Origin: Sipunculus nudus
Lineage: Eukaryota > Annelida > Sipuncula > Golfingiida > Sipunculidae
NCBI GenBank assembly: GCA_026874595.1
Contig: CM049318.1
Span: 13,375,241 to 13,439,240, forward strand
DNA length: 64,000 nucleotides
Direction: 5' to 3'
Every line of letters starts with the position of its first letter. The stretch's first letter is position 1. The notes under the pieces were generated by a model. That model ran no database searches. It saw only the letters and a list, made by a program, of their open reading frames with translations, and was not told the origin of the DNA. A program made the position numbers and the translations under genes. This document shows, in pieces, positions 36,190 to 47,329 of the stretch.

Positions 36190-37345
36190 AACTGTAGGCT
36201 GAATATGTTTACGACAGCGACAGTCTGATGACATGCAAACTGAGTGCTTGCTCTTTGGCTTGGGACTGCGCCGCCGCAGTGATAGTGACATGATATTTTC
36301 CCCAAAAGCTGGGTATGTTTGAGACAGTGAAAGTCCAGTGACATACACACTGAGTGCATGCTGTTTGAATGGGACAGTCTGTGCCGTCGCAATGGCAGTG
36401 CCGTGACACATACCGCTTGCTCTCTGACATTGAACAGTCTGCACAGTGACAGTTGCGTGACCCCTTCCCAGGAGGCCGGGTAATGTTTGCGACAGCGACA
36501 GTCTGGTGCCATAAAAACTGAGTTATTGCTCTTTGGCTTGGGACTGTCTGCACCGTCGCAGTAACAGTGACATGACATCACCCCAGAATCTCGGTACGTT
36601 TGTAACAGTGACAGTCTTGTGACATACACTTTTAGTGCTTTCCCTTTTCATTGGACGGTCTGCGCCTTCGCATTGACAGTGGCATTACACCTACCTCAGA
36701 GGCTGGGTATGTTCGCCACAGTTACGGTCTTGTGACACACATACTTGAATGTTGCTCTTTGGCTTGGGACTGTCTGAGCCATCGCAATGATAGTGACATT
36801 CCAAAGAAGCTGGGTATGTTTGTGACAGTGACAGTCTGGTGAGTGTTTGCTGTTTGCATGGGACAGTCTATGCTGTCGCTGTGGCAGTGCCATGACACAT
36901 ACCGCTTGCTCTCTGACATGGAACCGTGTGCGCCGTCGCAGTGACAGTGACGTGACCCCTACCCAGCAGGCTGGGTATGTCTGCAACAGCGACAGTCTGG
37001 TGACAAATCCACTGAGTGCTTGCTCTTTGGCTTTGGACTGTCTGCGCCGACGCAGTAACAGTGACATACAACCCCAGAAGCTGGGTATGTTTGTGACAGT
37101 GACAGACTTTTGACATACACACTTGAGTAATGCTCTTTGGTTTTGGACAGTCTGTGCCATCGCAGTGACAGTGATGTGACACAAACCTAAGAAGCTGGGG
37201 TTTTTTTTAAAGTGACAGTCGGTGACACATACAATGAGTGTTTGTCTTTCGGCATGCGACAGCCGGAACCGTGGCAGTGACAGTGGCATGACACCTAACC
37301 CTGAACGCTGGGTATGTTTGTGACAGTGATTGACAGGTCACACGG
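36190..37345 (+). repeat. Intronic minisatellite, about 110-bp unit
   Basis: The anchor GCTGGGTATGTTT recurs at about 36,197, 36,308, 36,476, 36,593, 36,702, 36,809, 36,969, 37,079, 37,193 and 37,308. Spacing is 106-116 bp except two long units of about 160 and 168 bp that hold an extra block beginning near ACACATACCGCTTGC. Each unit carries runs of GACAGTGACAGT. The open frames seen across it on both strands are repeat artefacts. Confidence 0.85.
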
Positions 37346-38335
37346 CAGTGATAATGTAACACATGCACACCGCTGGCTGAAACAATCAAGCAGGCTCACG
37401 AGGGATATCACCCAACACAATGGATCAGATGTACTCATAACAAGTGCTGTGTCTACCACTAGTATGCGAGCCAACACTTGGTCTATATGCCATATGAATA
37501 AGCTTTTATTCAGGTCGACATTTTCGGGAACGTAACAAGTCATTTAAAGTATGGTTACTACTAAATTCAGCCGTCTTTGTACTCAAGTAAGCCGCACTTT
37601 TGTTGCATACACGCCTCCATGCCCTATCATTATACTATTAATTCTATTTAACTTGAGTTTCTGGCACTCATACCCTAATCCACATGACTCCAAAGTGGTC
37701 TGTTTTTAAAGAACATGGACCAGCGCCTTGTCCAGATAAGGGTAAAAGGAAGGTTATTTGGTCATTTTTTAATTGTCTGCTGGATTTATCGCCCACTCAA
37801 CGATTATCATCTACTGCCATGGCAATTTGCAGTTTATAGTTGGTGACAAAACCATAAGTAAGGTTTGATGTTCATTCTTCAGTTTGGTCTGTGTTTTCAG
37901 CGTAATAAACAAATTTTAATACGACTTTTCCATCTTTACACAGTACGTATTCCCTCTGATTTTTAGTTTCTATTAAATCTATTAGCAACAGATACGATGA
38001 CGAAGTGCTACTGGCCTTTAATGGCAGCTGCAAGTACTGTAACCAGGGGTTACCCCTCAGTAAGTGGTGTGCTTGCTCAAGGATAGGCCATGCAGTACTC
38101 CAGCCAGTGTGTAAAATTCTTTAAGTTCTGCTTTTTGATGTTCCTCGACTAACACTCCAATGCACTCGCACAAACCTGTGGCGTTTGTGTCACAGAGCCA
38201 CTAAAGATGTGACTTTGGCTATTCAAGTAATTTTTTTTTATTCTTCTAGTATCAAGTAAATGAATTTGAAAATATACAGAAATTTGCAGTTGCAAAAATA
38301 AACCCCCCTGTGATAAATCCACATCCTGGCTTTTT

Positions 38336-38336
<1 letters not shown>

Positions 38337-38393
<57 letters not shown>
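38337..38393 (+). repeat. (CT)n microsatellite, about 28 units
   Basis: Uninterrupted CT dinucleotide repeat inside the predicted TRIM intron. Confidence 0.97.
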
Positions 38394-38397
<4 letters not shown>

Positions 38398-38550
38398 GGG
38401 TTTATAACAAATCGCGCCACCCTATTCAGTTCATATGTCAGAGGGATAAGGAGAACTCCAACCCGTATACTGGCTAATCAAATAAAGGTACAATATGTGG
38501 TTTAATACTCCTAACAAATGTAAGATTAAAGTTCACATTCCATGCACTTA

Positions 38551-38757
38551 CAGGGGCGGATCCAGGATTTAGGAAAAAGGGGGGGGGGGGGTCCTACGTA
38601 GGAGGACTAATGCAAACCCTAAAAAAGGTCCCAAGGTCCGGCAAAGGGGGGGGGGGGTTCCAGGCCGCAAAATTTTGTCTGAACCCCTTAAAAAGGTAAT
38701 TTCGGATGAAAGGGGGGGGTACCGAACCCCTGGACCCTTCTCCTTGATCCGCTACCG
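38551..38757. mobile_element. MITE, CAGGGGCGGATCC family, copy 2 (207 bp)
   Basis: The left end CAGGGGCGGATCCAGG and right end TGATCCGCTACCG form imperfect terminal inverted repeats. It has internal G runs of 13 and 12, and a body shared with 28,979-29,202 (motifs GGATTTAGGAAAA and CAAAATTTTGTCTGAA). The flanks read actta on the left and acttc on the right, a 4/5-match target duplication. The superfamily is not assigned because 8-bp flanking repeats are not seen. Confidence 0.75.
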
Positions 38758-39987
38758 ACTTCTAGATTATCTGCATAGTGCTATTACCAGGGTGTATATA
38801 AAATATTACTATAGTAAGCTTCCACCTGGCATGAGCATTATGTAATAAAATCCCTTCCAGGTTCAGAGCTTGAGCGGAATACTAGCATAGCGAGCAAACG
38901 AAGTGTTAATCTAAAATTTCAGATAGAGCTATTTACTCATTCACAGGTCCACCGGTCTAGGAGGGGGTGTCATGTACTGTTAAACAATACTTTATCCACC
39001 TGTTTTAGAGGCCTTTAGTGCAAGACTGATTAAATTCACAAGATCTGCAAAATGGTAATGATTAAAATATTTATATTATTAAGGAAAGCAGTAAATCAAA
39101 GAGAGATGCCTATTGGACTCATTTAGTGTGATATGAAATAACAAGAATATACATTTTATCATGCTAAATCTTACAAATGGTTATCCCTAACCAAATGGTG
39201 TGCTTCCTGGCGGGATTATGGGCTCTAACTACTAAAAACCTGTATCCCTGCAAGATATCCAACATTTGGTGTATTGACATAGAGAGATTGAGAGAAAGGA
39301 AAAAAAGGTGTTCATATAATATGTAATATTTTTTTGTTAGGTGTACATATGTTTTATATAAATAAGTGATGATCCCGCTGTTTAACTTTAAAAACCAGTG
39401 ACAAAATGTAAATTAAAAAAAAACTATTTAGACTATGCTTATCTCATTCTTCTGTACACCTATTTAATTGTGTGTTTTATTAATAATAATTTTGTGCTAA
39501 TTTTACTTAATTAGAAATTATAAGGAAAATTACAATAACTGATAATTAATAGGAATTAACTGGTGGTAAATGATGGATTATGATATAAATTTATACAGAT
39601 AATATTGGGTAGCGGGCTACCTCTCACTCTGGTTGACCCCGTTTCCTGGTTGAATAGACTATTAAAAATTACATGTATAAGGTATGTTGAATAGAAATCA
39701 TCCAGCCGGATGCTTGGCATGACACAGATCTTAAACATAAGACCTAGGATGTTCATGGGGGCACTGACAATCAGTGTCCCCATGTACAATCTAATATTAG
39801 AATGCAGACGGGTTATATGATCTTGTAAACCCTATATTATGGCACAGTATTTATAGGCCATGGCATGTAGAAATATTTTAAATTCAGCTGGTCATCATGG
39901 CCCATGGGTCACTTCTTGATATGTATTCAGTGTAACATAAGGAGATGTCCTTCATTTGTTTGTCTCTCATTGTAGAAAGACGACAAA

Positions 39988-41853
39988 ATGGCGTCATCAA
40001 GCACAAGGCAACTGCTTGAATGTTCCATCTGCCTCACAGAGAAAGTTGGCAAAACACCACGATCACTTTGCTGTCTACATTCTTTCTGCCATGACTGCCT
40101 CGTAACTTTGTTTGATTCCACCACCGGCACCCGCAATGACACAGGGGGCCAGTTAAAATGCCCAGTATGTCGTCGCGTCACTGTTATACAAGGTGGAATT
40201 GAAAGCTTACCTGTTGACTTCAGACTTCAAGATATGGCTGATTTAATCAATCAGACTCAAGACGCATGTCAGTGCCGCCAATGCAAACAAAAGGGTGTCT
40301 CCTGTCTTGCAAAATCTGCTTGTCAGAAGTGCAACTCTATTTATTGTGAAAAATGTTCCATAGAACACACAAATATTGCCCTGTTCTCGGACCATAAGAT
40401 GGTGAATGCGTTTTGCAAGCAGCACGGAAGGCCGTTCAGTTACATCTGTCAAACATGCATTGCTGGGGTTTGTTCAGATTGCATAACTTCAGAAGCACAT
40501 GCCAATCATGATCACAAGAAGGTGAAATGCGGACGTAAATTAGTGAGCAAAAGGATGACAGACACTATTACCAAAATGAAGAATGCGGGCCAAAATCTGG
40601 AACAGTATATTAACATTAAAAAAGAAGAAAGTCAAGCAAAAAGACCAAAAGTTGAGGAAAATATAAAGGCACAAGGTGACAGAATAAAGGCTCAAGTTGA
40701 TAAGATGGTTGAGGAAACTATCAAGCAGCATGCAGAGAATCAGTCTGCATCGTTTGAACGATTGTTCCAGGTCTACCGTGAGGCATGTGACAAGACGACA
40801 GAGATCGAGGCAGCAGAAGCATTACTCAGAATGGATTCAGGGGACTTCTTGGCAAATTTACATTCTGTGGATGCTTGCCTTCAAACAGAGATGAATAAGA
40901 TAGAAAAATTAGGAATATCTCTCCCGGACCCTTCGCTCCATTCATATGTTGAATGTAATTTGAGGCTTGTTGACAGACGTGCTGAATCACAGGCAAGATG
41001 TGGTTTGGATGGTGTCTTGGTAGGACTGGAGAGAGCAAGATTGCAAATAATGCTTGATATTGACTGTTCCGTCACCCTTCCTGAACAGCAAAGTCCTTTC
41101 TGGGTCAGTGTCACCTCAGACGGGTCCGCTGTGGTGAGCAGTCGGCAAGGAAATGTCGTCCATAAAATCAAGATATGTGGAAATGCATCTAAGATCTATG
41201 AAGGCAATCGTGTGTGTGGTACATGTGTGGACGATGAAGACAATATATACATAGCACAAACTAACGGTTGTGCGGTCATCAAATGTAATCCGTTGGGAAG
41301 ATCTTTCATAATGAAACTGAATTCTGCTTTACAGTACATCACTGACATCAATGTCAAAGGCAATGACCTCTTTTTATCAAGTCGAGGTGGGATCTTTACC
41401 CGCTCACTCTCCGGTCCTGGAGGAAAAGAAGTCTTGAATTTACGCAGTTGTCCTTACTTCACTATTACTGAAAATCCTCTATCTGAGGTCAAATTTATCG
41501 TCACAACCTGGGACCCACATGAAGTCAAGTTTTATGATACCAATGGCAATAAGATAAACCAGATGGGAGACCATAGCAGACCTGAACTTAGATTCAGCGC
41601 CCCAATGGGTATCACACAACTTGCAAATGGCCATTTCCTTGTTGCTGATTATTATAACAGTAGAATTGTTGAGTTTCTCATTGACGGCAGCTTTGTCAGG
41701 AATTTGTTGACAAGAGATGATGGTTTGCGTTTCCCGACTGGTATTGCTTATATCCATCCCTATCTGTGGGTTTGTGAAAACCATCGTTCAGACAACTTGA
41801 GAAAGGTCAAACTTTTTAGATTTGTTAATCTGCCTTCACAGGCACGCCAGTAA
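39988..41853 (+). CDS. TRIM-family E3 ubiquitin ligase (RING, B-box1, B-box2, helical region, NHL-like repeats), 621 aa
   Basis: Predicted RING-type E3 ubiquitin ligase of the TRIM family, probably cytoplasmic. RING zinc ligands are visible: C12, C15, C29, H31, C34, C37, C58 and C61 (pattern CxxC...CxHxxCxxC...CPxC). A B-box1-like domain follows with C96, C99, C112, C115, C120, C123, H127 and H136. B-box2 has C143, H146, C154, C157, C162, C165, H171 and H174. Residues about 185-310 are Lys/Glu/Gln-rich and predicted helical, fitting the TRIM coiled coil. Residues about 360-612 look like a beta-propeller, with clear NHL-like repeats at about 536-573 (APMGITQLANG...VADYYNSRI) and 580-612. The ATG has a good context (acaaaATGg) and lies 12 bp after a consensus splice acceptor ending at 39,975, so the whole CDS is one exon, as is common for molluscan TRIMs. 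No frameshift or internal stop. Which TRIM2/3/45/56/71-like subfamily it belongs to cannot be decided here. A role in innate immunity is inferred from family expansions only. Confidence 0.93.
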   Translation: MASSSTRQLLECSICLTEKVGKTPRSLCCLHSFCHDCLVTLFDSTTGTRNDTGGQLKCPVCRRVTVIQGGIESLPVDFRLQDMADLINQTQDACQCRQCKQKGVSCLAKSACQKCNSIYCEKCSIEHTNIALFSDHKMVNAFCKQHGRPFSYICQTCIAGVCSDCITSEAHANHDHKKVKCGRKLVSKRMTDTITKMKNAGQNLEQYINIKKEESQAKRPKVEENIKAQGDRIKAQVDKMVEETIKQHAENQSASFERLFQVYREACDKTTEIEAAEALLRMDSGDFLANLHSVDACLQTEMNKIEKLGISLPDPSLHSYVECNLRLVDRRAESQARCGLDGVLVGLERARLQIMLDIDCSVTLPEQQSPFWVSVTSDGSAVVSSRQGNVVHKIKICGNASKIYEGNRVCGTCVDDEDNIYIAQTNGCAVIKCNPLGRSFIMKLNSALQYITDINVKGNDLFLSSRGGIFTRSLSGPGGKEVLNLRSCPYFTITENPLSEVKFIVTTWDPHEVKFYDTNGNKINQMGDHSRPELRFSAPMGITQLANGHFLVADYYNSRIVEFLIDGSFVRNLLTRDDGLRFPTGIAYIHPYLWVCENHRSDNLRKVKLFRFVNLPSQARQ

Positions 41854-42342
41854 ATAGCTTTTTGTTATAGTAACCAGCCTAGCCTACCGCAGGTGACCAC
41901 TGACTAATCGTCCTGCCTTTGTCTCCCAATGAGGTCTTTTGTGAGGTCTGGTGACATGGTCCTCAAGCTTGAACTGTATATTATGCATGGAATGGACTTT
42001 TAACTTTGTTAGCTGAACTTAATAGTGTACATGAACTATAATATAACCCTATTGTTTGATATAACCATATTGGCTAGCAGGGTTGCAGGTCAAAATGTGA
42101 ATTATTATTTTTGTGCAGTATCTCGATAAGTACAAAAAATGAGTTCAAATTTCAGCCAAGGCGCCCGACCAGGGTGAGCGCTCTGCAGGCTTAAAGAAAA
42201 AAGGCCTTGCCCAAGTGTTTCACTCACAAACGAGTGCGCCTTTCGGGGGTACCTCGATGGAATGACCGATCAATGGGGACGATAACGCAGCAGGGCCCAC
42301 AGGTGCATTAGTCACTTGGCCTGGTTGATGCCAGGAAATAAA
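41854..42342 (+). other. Predicted 3' UTR of the TRIM gene; nearest AATAAA is in a SINE
   Basis: The sequence after the TAA stop is AT-rich with no AATAAA before 42,337-42,342. That hexamer sits inside the SINE-like repeat starting about 42,120. Either the transposon supplies the polyadenylation signal or a variant hexamer upstream is used. Confidence 0.35.
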
Positions 42343-42425
42343 ATTAGAGGAAGTACGTAATACTGACCTGTCACAAAGTCCGAAACCGGAATGGAATTTC
42401 ATAGATGTAAATTTATGTAGTTAGT
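42120..42425 (+). mobile_element. tRNA-derived SINE-like element, plus strand
   Basis: Matches the minus strand of 53,087-53,445 along its length. Shared landmarks in order are GAGTTC(g)AATCTCAGCC-like B-box sequence, CCAAGGCG, GGTGAGCGCTCTGCAGGCTT, GTGTTTCACTCACAAA, CAATGGGGACGAT, a CCAGGAAATAAAAT-like tail, and GTCCGAAACCGGAATGGA. The B box here is degenerate (GAGTTCAAATTTCAG), so this copy is probably inactive. Confidence 0.7.
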
Positions 42426-43530
42426 TCGCATTAGAAAAAGGGAGTCTGTTCCCTCCATAAAAAGTATTAAAAGCATTACGACGTTTAAGTCTGGATCTGA
42501 ATGTAGTGTTTATGGGCTTCTTTCTCGAGTAACCACGGATGTTTGGGAAAAGTAATAGAATGCAAATTACCTAACGTTGTTCTTTTTTCCCTGCTTTAGG
42601 TAGAATTTGACAAACCCTCAGTATCATATAAGCAAGAATAATGAAACAGAAAATAGCAAGAATTTCTTATATATGTTTATAACATAGTTACTGTTTATGC
42701 TACAGAGTTCTAGATTCTAGCTGTAGGCGACATAATTGATATCGTATGTGTTTAAACGAGAATATACAGGATTTGTATAAAACAAAGCATGTTACATTCT
42801 CGTGGTAGACAGGCCTAGCCCTCTTTAGTCTTTAAGCATTGGGTATGCTTACAGTGACACATCTGTGCTTACAGTGACACTTTAAAATTCTTGCGATATA
42901 TTCCGCAAAACAAGAATTGACGAGATTTACACAAATGTCAACTTAACACCCATACCTTTTAAAGGTAGAAAGACTCGACTGGTTGCTTTGAGAGGCAATG
43001 AATAAGCATTCAGTAGTAAAGTAGCAGGTATCTCTAAATGTCTTCACTTTTGTTGAAAGGGAACAAACAAAGTTGAACAGATCATTGTTAGGTACTACAA
43101 AATGTACAGATTTTCATTGCATTTAATAGCCTTTGATGGCTTCTTAATCCTTGATTGTATCACACCTCGTCATATCTGCACTAAAATGTGAATTCTTTGA
43201 TATCATCATAGTTGCCTATCTGGGAGGGCTGGCGACTATATTGCTTGGATAGAGATACAGGGATAAGGTTTTAATACATAATTGTATATAGATTAATGGA
43301 CAATTATGTGTATAGATTATTGAACATTTATGTGCAATCAGTTGTAGGTAATATTCAGTTCCTAGTATATACAACAGGTTACATTGGGAACTCACAATAT
43401 ATTTGTGGCTGATGGGATTCTTTTATCAGTTGCTTTCATAAATCTTATCTTAATAACTAATTATGTTTTACTATAAAGGTATTCCACTCTGGTGAATAGA
43501 AACTGATTCTAGATATCACGGTACCTTGTG

Positions 43531-43565
<35 letters not shown>

Positions 43566-44319
43566 TCTGACTTGGTATATAGCGTAGGGATTTGAGTGCC
43601 ATTTGCCTAAACATCCAGATAAAAACCTGGATCTGTTTTGTCTTTCGTTAATGAATGCGCTTTTTACACATATGGGACTTTTGTGTTCTTTTTCTGTGTG
43701 AATGAATCAAGTGTGCAATTGAGTGTGTTAAAGTGATAGAAATACTGTTGCCCACAAAGTATATTCAATACTGTGATCACTTAAAATTAAGCACAACACT
43801 TTCTTTATTAAATGACGTCACAAGAATAATACATAGGGTGTCCATACCCTCCTTATTAAATGTAGTGGGGCACGGTGAATTGTTCATCTGTGTCACAAAC
43901 ACTGTTGTCCTTTAAAACACACATAAAATCGTTTTTAATTATAAACATAGAATATTTTTTCTAATATGGTATGACTGTTCTGAAATATATATAAAAAGTG
44001 CTTAAATTATGCTTGATTGATTGGTCGAATAAAGAAACACTATAATTCACACCGACCTCCTTCATTACATATATATTTTGTCGAGAAAACCACAAAAGTG
44101 ACATTCTTTTCACATGTAGAGCAGTGTTGTGACGACACAAGTACTTCTGTAAATGTTTTTTTTTTCGGCCTGGGTTAAAGTGCAGTTCCTCATTCTCTCA
44201 AAGTGAAAAATCGAGCCGGCCTTCATTTTAATATGTGTAAGTAAATAACCATATAGTCATTAATTATGCCGTAAATTTCATTTGTTTCATATAGTTATAA
44301 GAAAGATGTTCCTTATTTT
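42426..44319. other. AT-rich intergenic region
   Basis: (TA)n at about 43,534-43,562. No gene or mobile-element signature seen. Confidence 0.6.
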
Positions 44320-45010
44320 ATATTTATTTTTTATTTTATTTAAGTATATTTAAGTGCCATAGTGACTGTATTATAATACAATCGCTTTAAGGCATTGTAC
44401 ACAGTAAAATACATTAAGATGATTAAAATAGAATTTGAGAGACAGATGATACAGTTAAAATGACTAAAAAATAGATATGTAGAAAACTAAATAATCGAGA
44501 ATCCAAACAAAATGGATGATAACGGCTAATAATATTTCAACTGGAAAAGGTGTGTTTTCAGTAGTCTTTTGAAACACGGAACACTTGAGGCATCCTTGAT
44601 ATGCTGAGGAAGATTATTCCAGAGGATAGCGGAGGAGTATTTAAATGATCTCTTTCCGTACTGTGTCCGGGCCCTCTGCACCTCAAAGAGAGATTTATTG
44701 GCCGATTTAAGTGCACGCACCGGGCAAAATTCCTTAATCATATCAGCCAGGTATATGAAGGTGCTAAGCCATGGAGGAATTTGAAGGTAAGCAACAGTAT
44801 TTTAAAACAAGGTCTGTGCTCCACCGGCAGACAATGTAGCTCCATAAGTACCGGTTTGATAAGTGCTCGCCGCTGGGTGAGTGTAATAAGCCGAGCAGCA
44901 CAATTCTGAAGGCGCTGCAGCCTGCCAATCTGAGCACGGTTGCTGCCATACAGAAGCGAATTGGCATAATCTGCTCTCGAGGTCACTAAGGCTTGCACCA
45001 GCATTTTGCA
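44320..45010 (-). pseudogene. L2/CR1-like LINE 3' fragment
   Basis: On the minus strand 45,004-44,738 encodes LVQALVTSRADYANSLLYG, then IGRLQRLQNCAARLITL and PVEHRPCFKILLLTFKFLHG. After a frame break, 44,741-44,526 gives RTQYGKRSFKYSSAILWNNL and FKRLLKTHLFQLKYY. This is the conserved end of L2-like ORF2 proteins. The 3' UTR (44,320-44,420) on the minus strand reads like GCGATTGTATTATAATACAG, then GGCACTTAAATA and A-rich sequence, typical for L2. It is truncated at the 5' end and frameshifted. Confidence 0.88.
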
Positions 45011-45414
45011 TGCATTTTCTTCACACTAAAGATTCATGGCCCTTTTTTTTAAATACATTATCCTGTATGCGAGGGGCGCATGGATAAAAAAAAACAGAAA
45101 AACAAACGTTAACATTCATTTTATTTTTGTAAAACTTTTCACCACACTTGTTCCATGATATATTGTAATCATGGTAAAGAGTACTCGAATCCGATCCCTG
45201 CTATGTCTATCAAGCGCACTAGTCCAGAATTTGCTACCCGATTCAGACAAAATCGGGCAGTCATGAAAGGCCTTTCACTGACAACCTCCCCTATCTGACC
45301 ATGAACGCCATCTGTGTCCGTCCAACGATAACTGTTTCTCTTGCCCCACAGAGATGTCGCCTGTGATCGGAGACGGATCGATGTCACGGATATACGTCCC
45401 CAGTTACCACTGTT
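45011..45414. other. No feature recognised upstream of tRNA copy 1
   Basis: AT-rich with A and T homopolymers; no gene or upstream regulatory motif that I can support. Confidence 0.5.
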
Positions 45415-45502
45415 GCTCCAGTGGCACAATCGGTTAGCGCGCCGTACTTATAAGCAGTTATAAGGCATGCGGAGCTTGTGAGTTCGATCCTCACCTGGAG
45501 CA
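45415..45502 (+). tRNA. tRNA-Ile(UAU), 14-nt intron, copy 1
   Basis: The acceptor stem GCTCCAG pairs with CTGGAGC and the discriminator is A. D arm, anticodon stem CCGTA/TGCGG (with one T-G pair) and T arm GTGAG-TTCGATC-CTCAC all close. Anticodon TAT lies in the loop CTTATA, and a 14-nt intron follows position 37. Intron TTATAA is self-complementary to the anticodon-loop TTATAA, giving a 6-bp anticodon-intron helix as expected for eukaryotic pre-tRNA splicing. Mature length is 74 nt. It decodes AUA. A second gene lies 1,263 bp downstream in a duplicated flank. Confidence 0.95.
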
Positions 45503-45505
45503 AAA

Positions 45506-45509
45506 TTTT
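45506..45509 (+). terminator. Pol III T4 terminator of tRNA copy 1
   Basis: TTTT begins 4 nt after the tRNA 3' end, the normal position for RNA polymerase III termination. Confidence 0.75.
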
Positions 45510-46677
45510 ATAGCCAGTAGGACACATTCTTCCATAATGATGACTAATGAAAGCCGCTGCGCATGTGTCGCAATGATCCACGTCGGATGTTTCCATGTGC
45601 CATTTTTATTCATGCGTGATTTTGTTTATAGTTTAATTAGTGAAAACTTTAAATACAAAGGCATAGATTAACAAATATAACTGATATCCAGAACATAGTA
45701 AATGGTTTACCATTAATATGTTGATTACCCGAGTACCACATGACCAATCAGAGACTGTTCTTTGTAATCAAGAGTGAAGAATAAATACTTTGTGTTGTCT
45801 CCTCAAATATAAATGCAGTGTCCATTCACCTTATGAACTGTCATCAAGTAAATGAGAATAGAATCAATCTATCCAGTTCTTCAGAAATGTCACTCTCCGG
45901 ACTGTTAAAGTTCACTGTGATTTATCACTATGAGTTTAATATCATACAAATTATTATTTATACATGTATACGTAATGCAAAATTTATCATGACATTTGCT
46001 AATGTTTATCCTGAAGGCGTTATTTTGTTAATAAAAGACTAACAACGCCCTCTACATTTTATTATATTTCACGGAAATTTACTTGTATTTCTTTCCTTCT
46101 TAAGCTACAGTAATCCTGTCTGTATCTCTGTAGTGGGTTTATGTTATGTCCTTAAACCTTGTATTAACATTGACCAAAAACATTTTTTTTTCAAAGTAAC
46201 AAGACTAAATTTAACTCACTACGGTATTATTTTCATTTAACGTAGTTTTCATTTCAATTTTAGAAAGAAAATACAACAGTCGTGTCATTTATTCAGATCT
46301 AGTTACGGCATTATCTTAAAATTAAGTCTACCTTTGAACTGCATCCGTCAAAGTAGCGGAATCAATTCTACATATTTCTATGACCATCAAATTAAAATTT
46401 TGTCAAAAAATCACATATATATTCCTTTAAGCCTGCAGATCTGTAACAATAACGGGCCACAGTTTTTTTTCAAGAATATTACTACAAGTTATTCAATTTC
46501 ACTTCATTTGTCCATTGTGAGAACAAAATCATAAATAAGCAGAAACTTCAAAATGATTCATGCACACTGTGCACTTACCTTTTCATTTCCCGGACACAGA
46601 TGGCGCTGCTCTGCAAGGTATATGTTCGGTCCCTCAAGTGAAATCTTATTCATTCTACTTTAACGTCACGTTCAGTT

Positions 46678-46765
46678 GCTCCAGTGGCACAATCGGTTAG
46701 CGCGCCGTACTTATAAAAAGTTATGAGGCATGCGGAGGTTGTGAGTTCGATCCTCACCTGGAGCA
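46678..46765 (+). tRNA. tRNA-Ile(UAU), 14-nt intron, copy 2
   Basis: Same cloverleaf as the gene at 45,415. The mature part differs only in the variable loop (AGGTT versus AGCTT). The intron differs in several bases, yet still pairs with the anticodon loop (TTATAA with TTATGA, one U-G wobble). A and B boxes are intact. Unlike copy 1 there is no TTTT close downstream; the first T run of four or more is near 46,930. Flanks are homologous to those of copy 1, so this is a tandem duplication. Confidence 0.93.
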
Positions 46766-47075
46766 CGGTGTTTAATGCCAGTAAAGCCCTATCCTTCATC
46801 ATGATGATTAATGAAAATCAGGGCTCAATAATCCACGTCGGGCGTACTCACGCACATTCCTCTCGTGTATTTCGGCATCATGGAAGTTAAAGAAAGAGTT
46901 ATCGATGAGAACTGCTCAATTATTATTCATGTGTGACTATTTTTTTTTTAATTTAAGTAGTGAAACCTTGAAATGTCAAAGGATATAACTGGCTAGAATA
47001 ATATGAAGGATTTACCAGTGGCATGTTGATCATCAGATGCCAACTGCCAGTAGGTAGTTCAGAAATATGAACTCT

Positions 47076-47079
47076 CTCC

Positions 47080-47120
<41 letters not shown>

Positions 47121-47129
47121 CGTGCGTGC
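47076..47129 (+). repeat. (GT)n/(GTGC)n microsatellite
   Basis: GT dinucleotides followed by GCGT units. Confidence 0.95.
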
Positions 47130-47329
47130 TTACAAACGTGTTCGAAGATGATGAAGACCTTCAGCGCTCGCTTAGGGGTTGACAAGTACCTTTGGCGCAA
47201 GTCTCTTGGGTTCATTTTAGCCAAGGGATTTTTTTTTTATTTATTTTATCTCAACTGACTAAAAATAAATTATCGTATCACCCTTCTTATCTAATGTCGG
47301 CTGTTATCCCTCTGTTAACAGGGCACAAA

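Larger units (their letters stand above)
36184..39975 (+). other. Predicted 3.8-kb first intron of the TRIM gene
   Basis: Begins GTATGT after AAG and ends with the pyrimidine-rich acceptor tgtctctcattgtAG at 39,961-39,975. It contains a roughly 110-bp minisatellite right after the donor, a (CT)n tract of about 56 bp, a 207-bp MITE and otherwise AT-rich sequence with no recognisable coding potential. The donor and acceptor are seen in sequence; their pairing is inferred. Confidence 0.5.
45400..47050 (+). repeat. Tandem duplication of the tRNA-Ile locus
   Basis: Sequence after both tRNAs shares blocks in the same order: GCCAGTA, an ATGATGA-TAATGAAA block, ATCCACGTCGG, TTATTCATG, and a later block around TTTACCA...ATGTTGAT. 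The repeat distance is 1,263 bp. Between the duplicated parts (about 45,770-46,660) I see only AT-rich sequence without features. Confidence 0.7.

Noticed and set aside
36132-37289. Cys/His-rich open frames on the minus strand of the intronic minisatellite
   Set aside because: The His/Cys spacing simply follows the 110-bp repeat; several frames overlap and none resembles a zinc-finger family.
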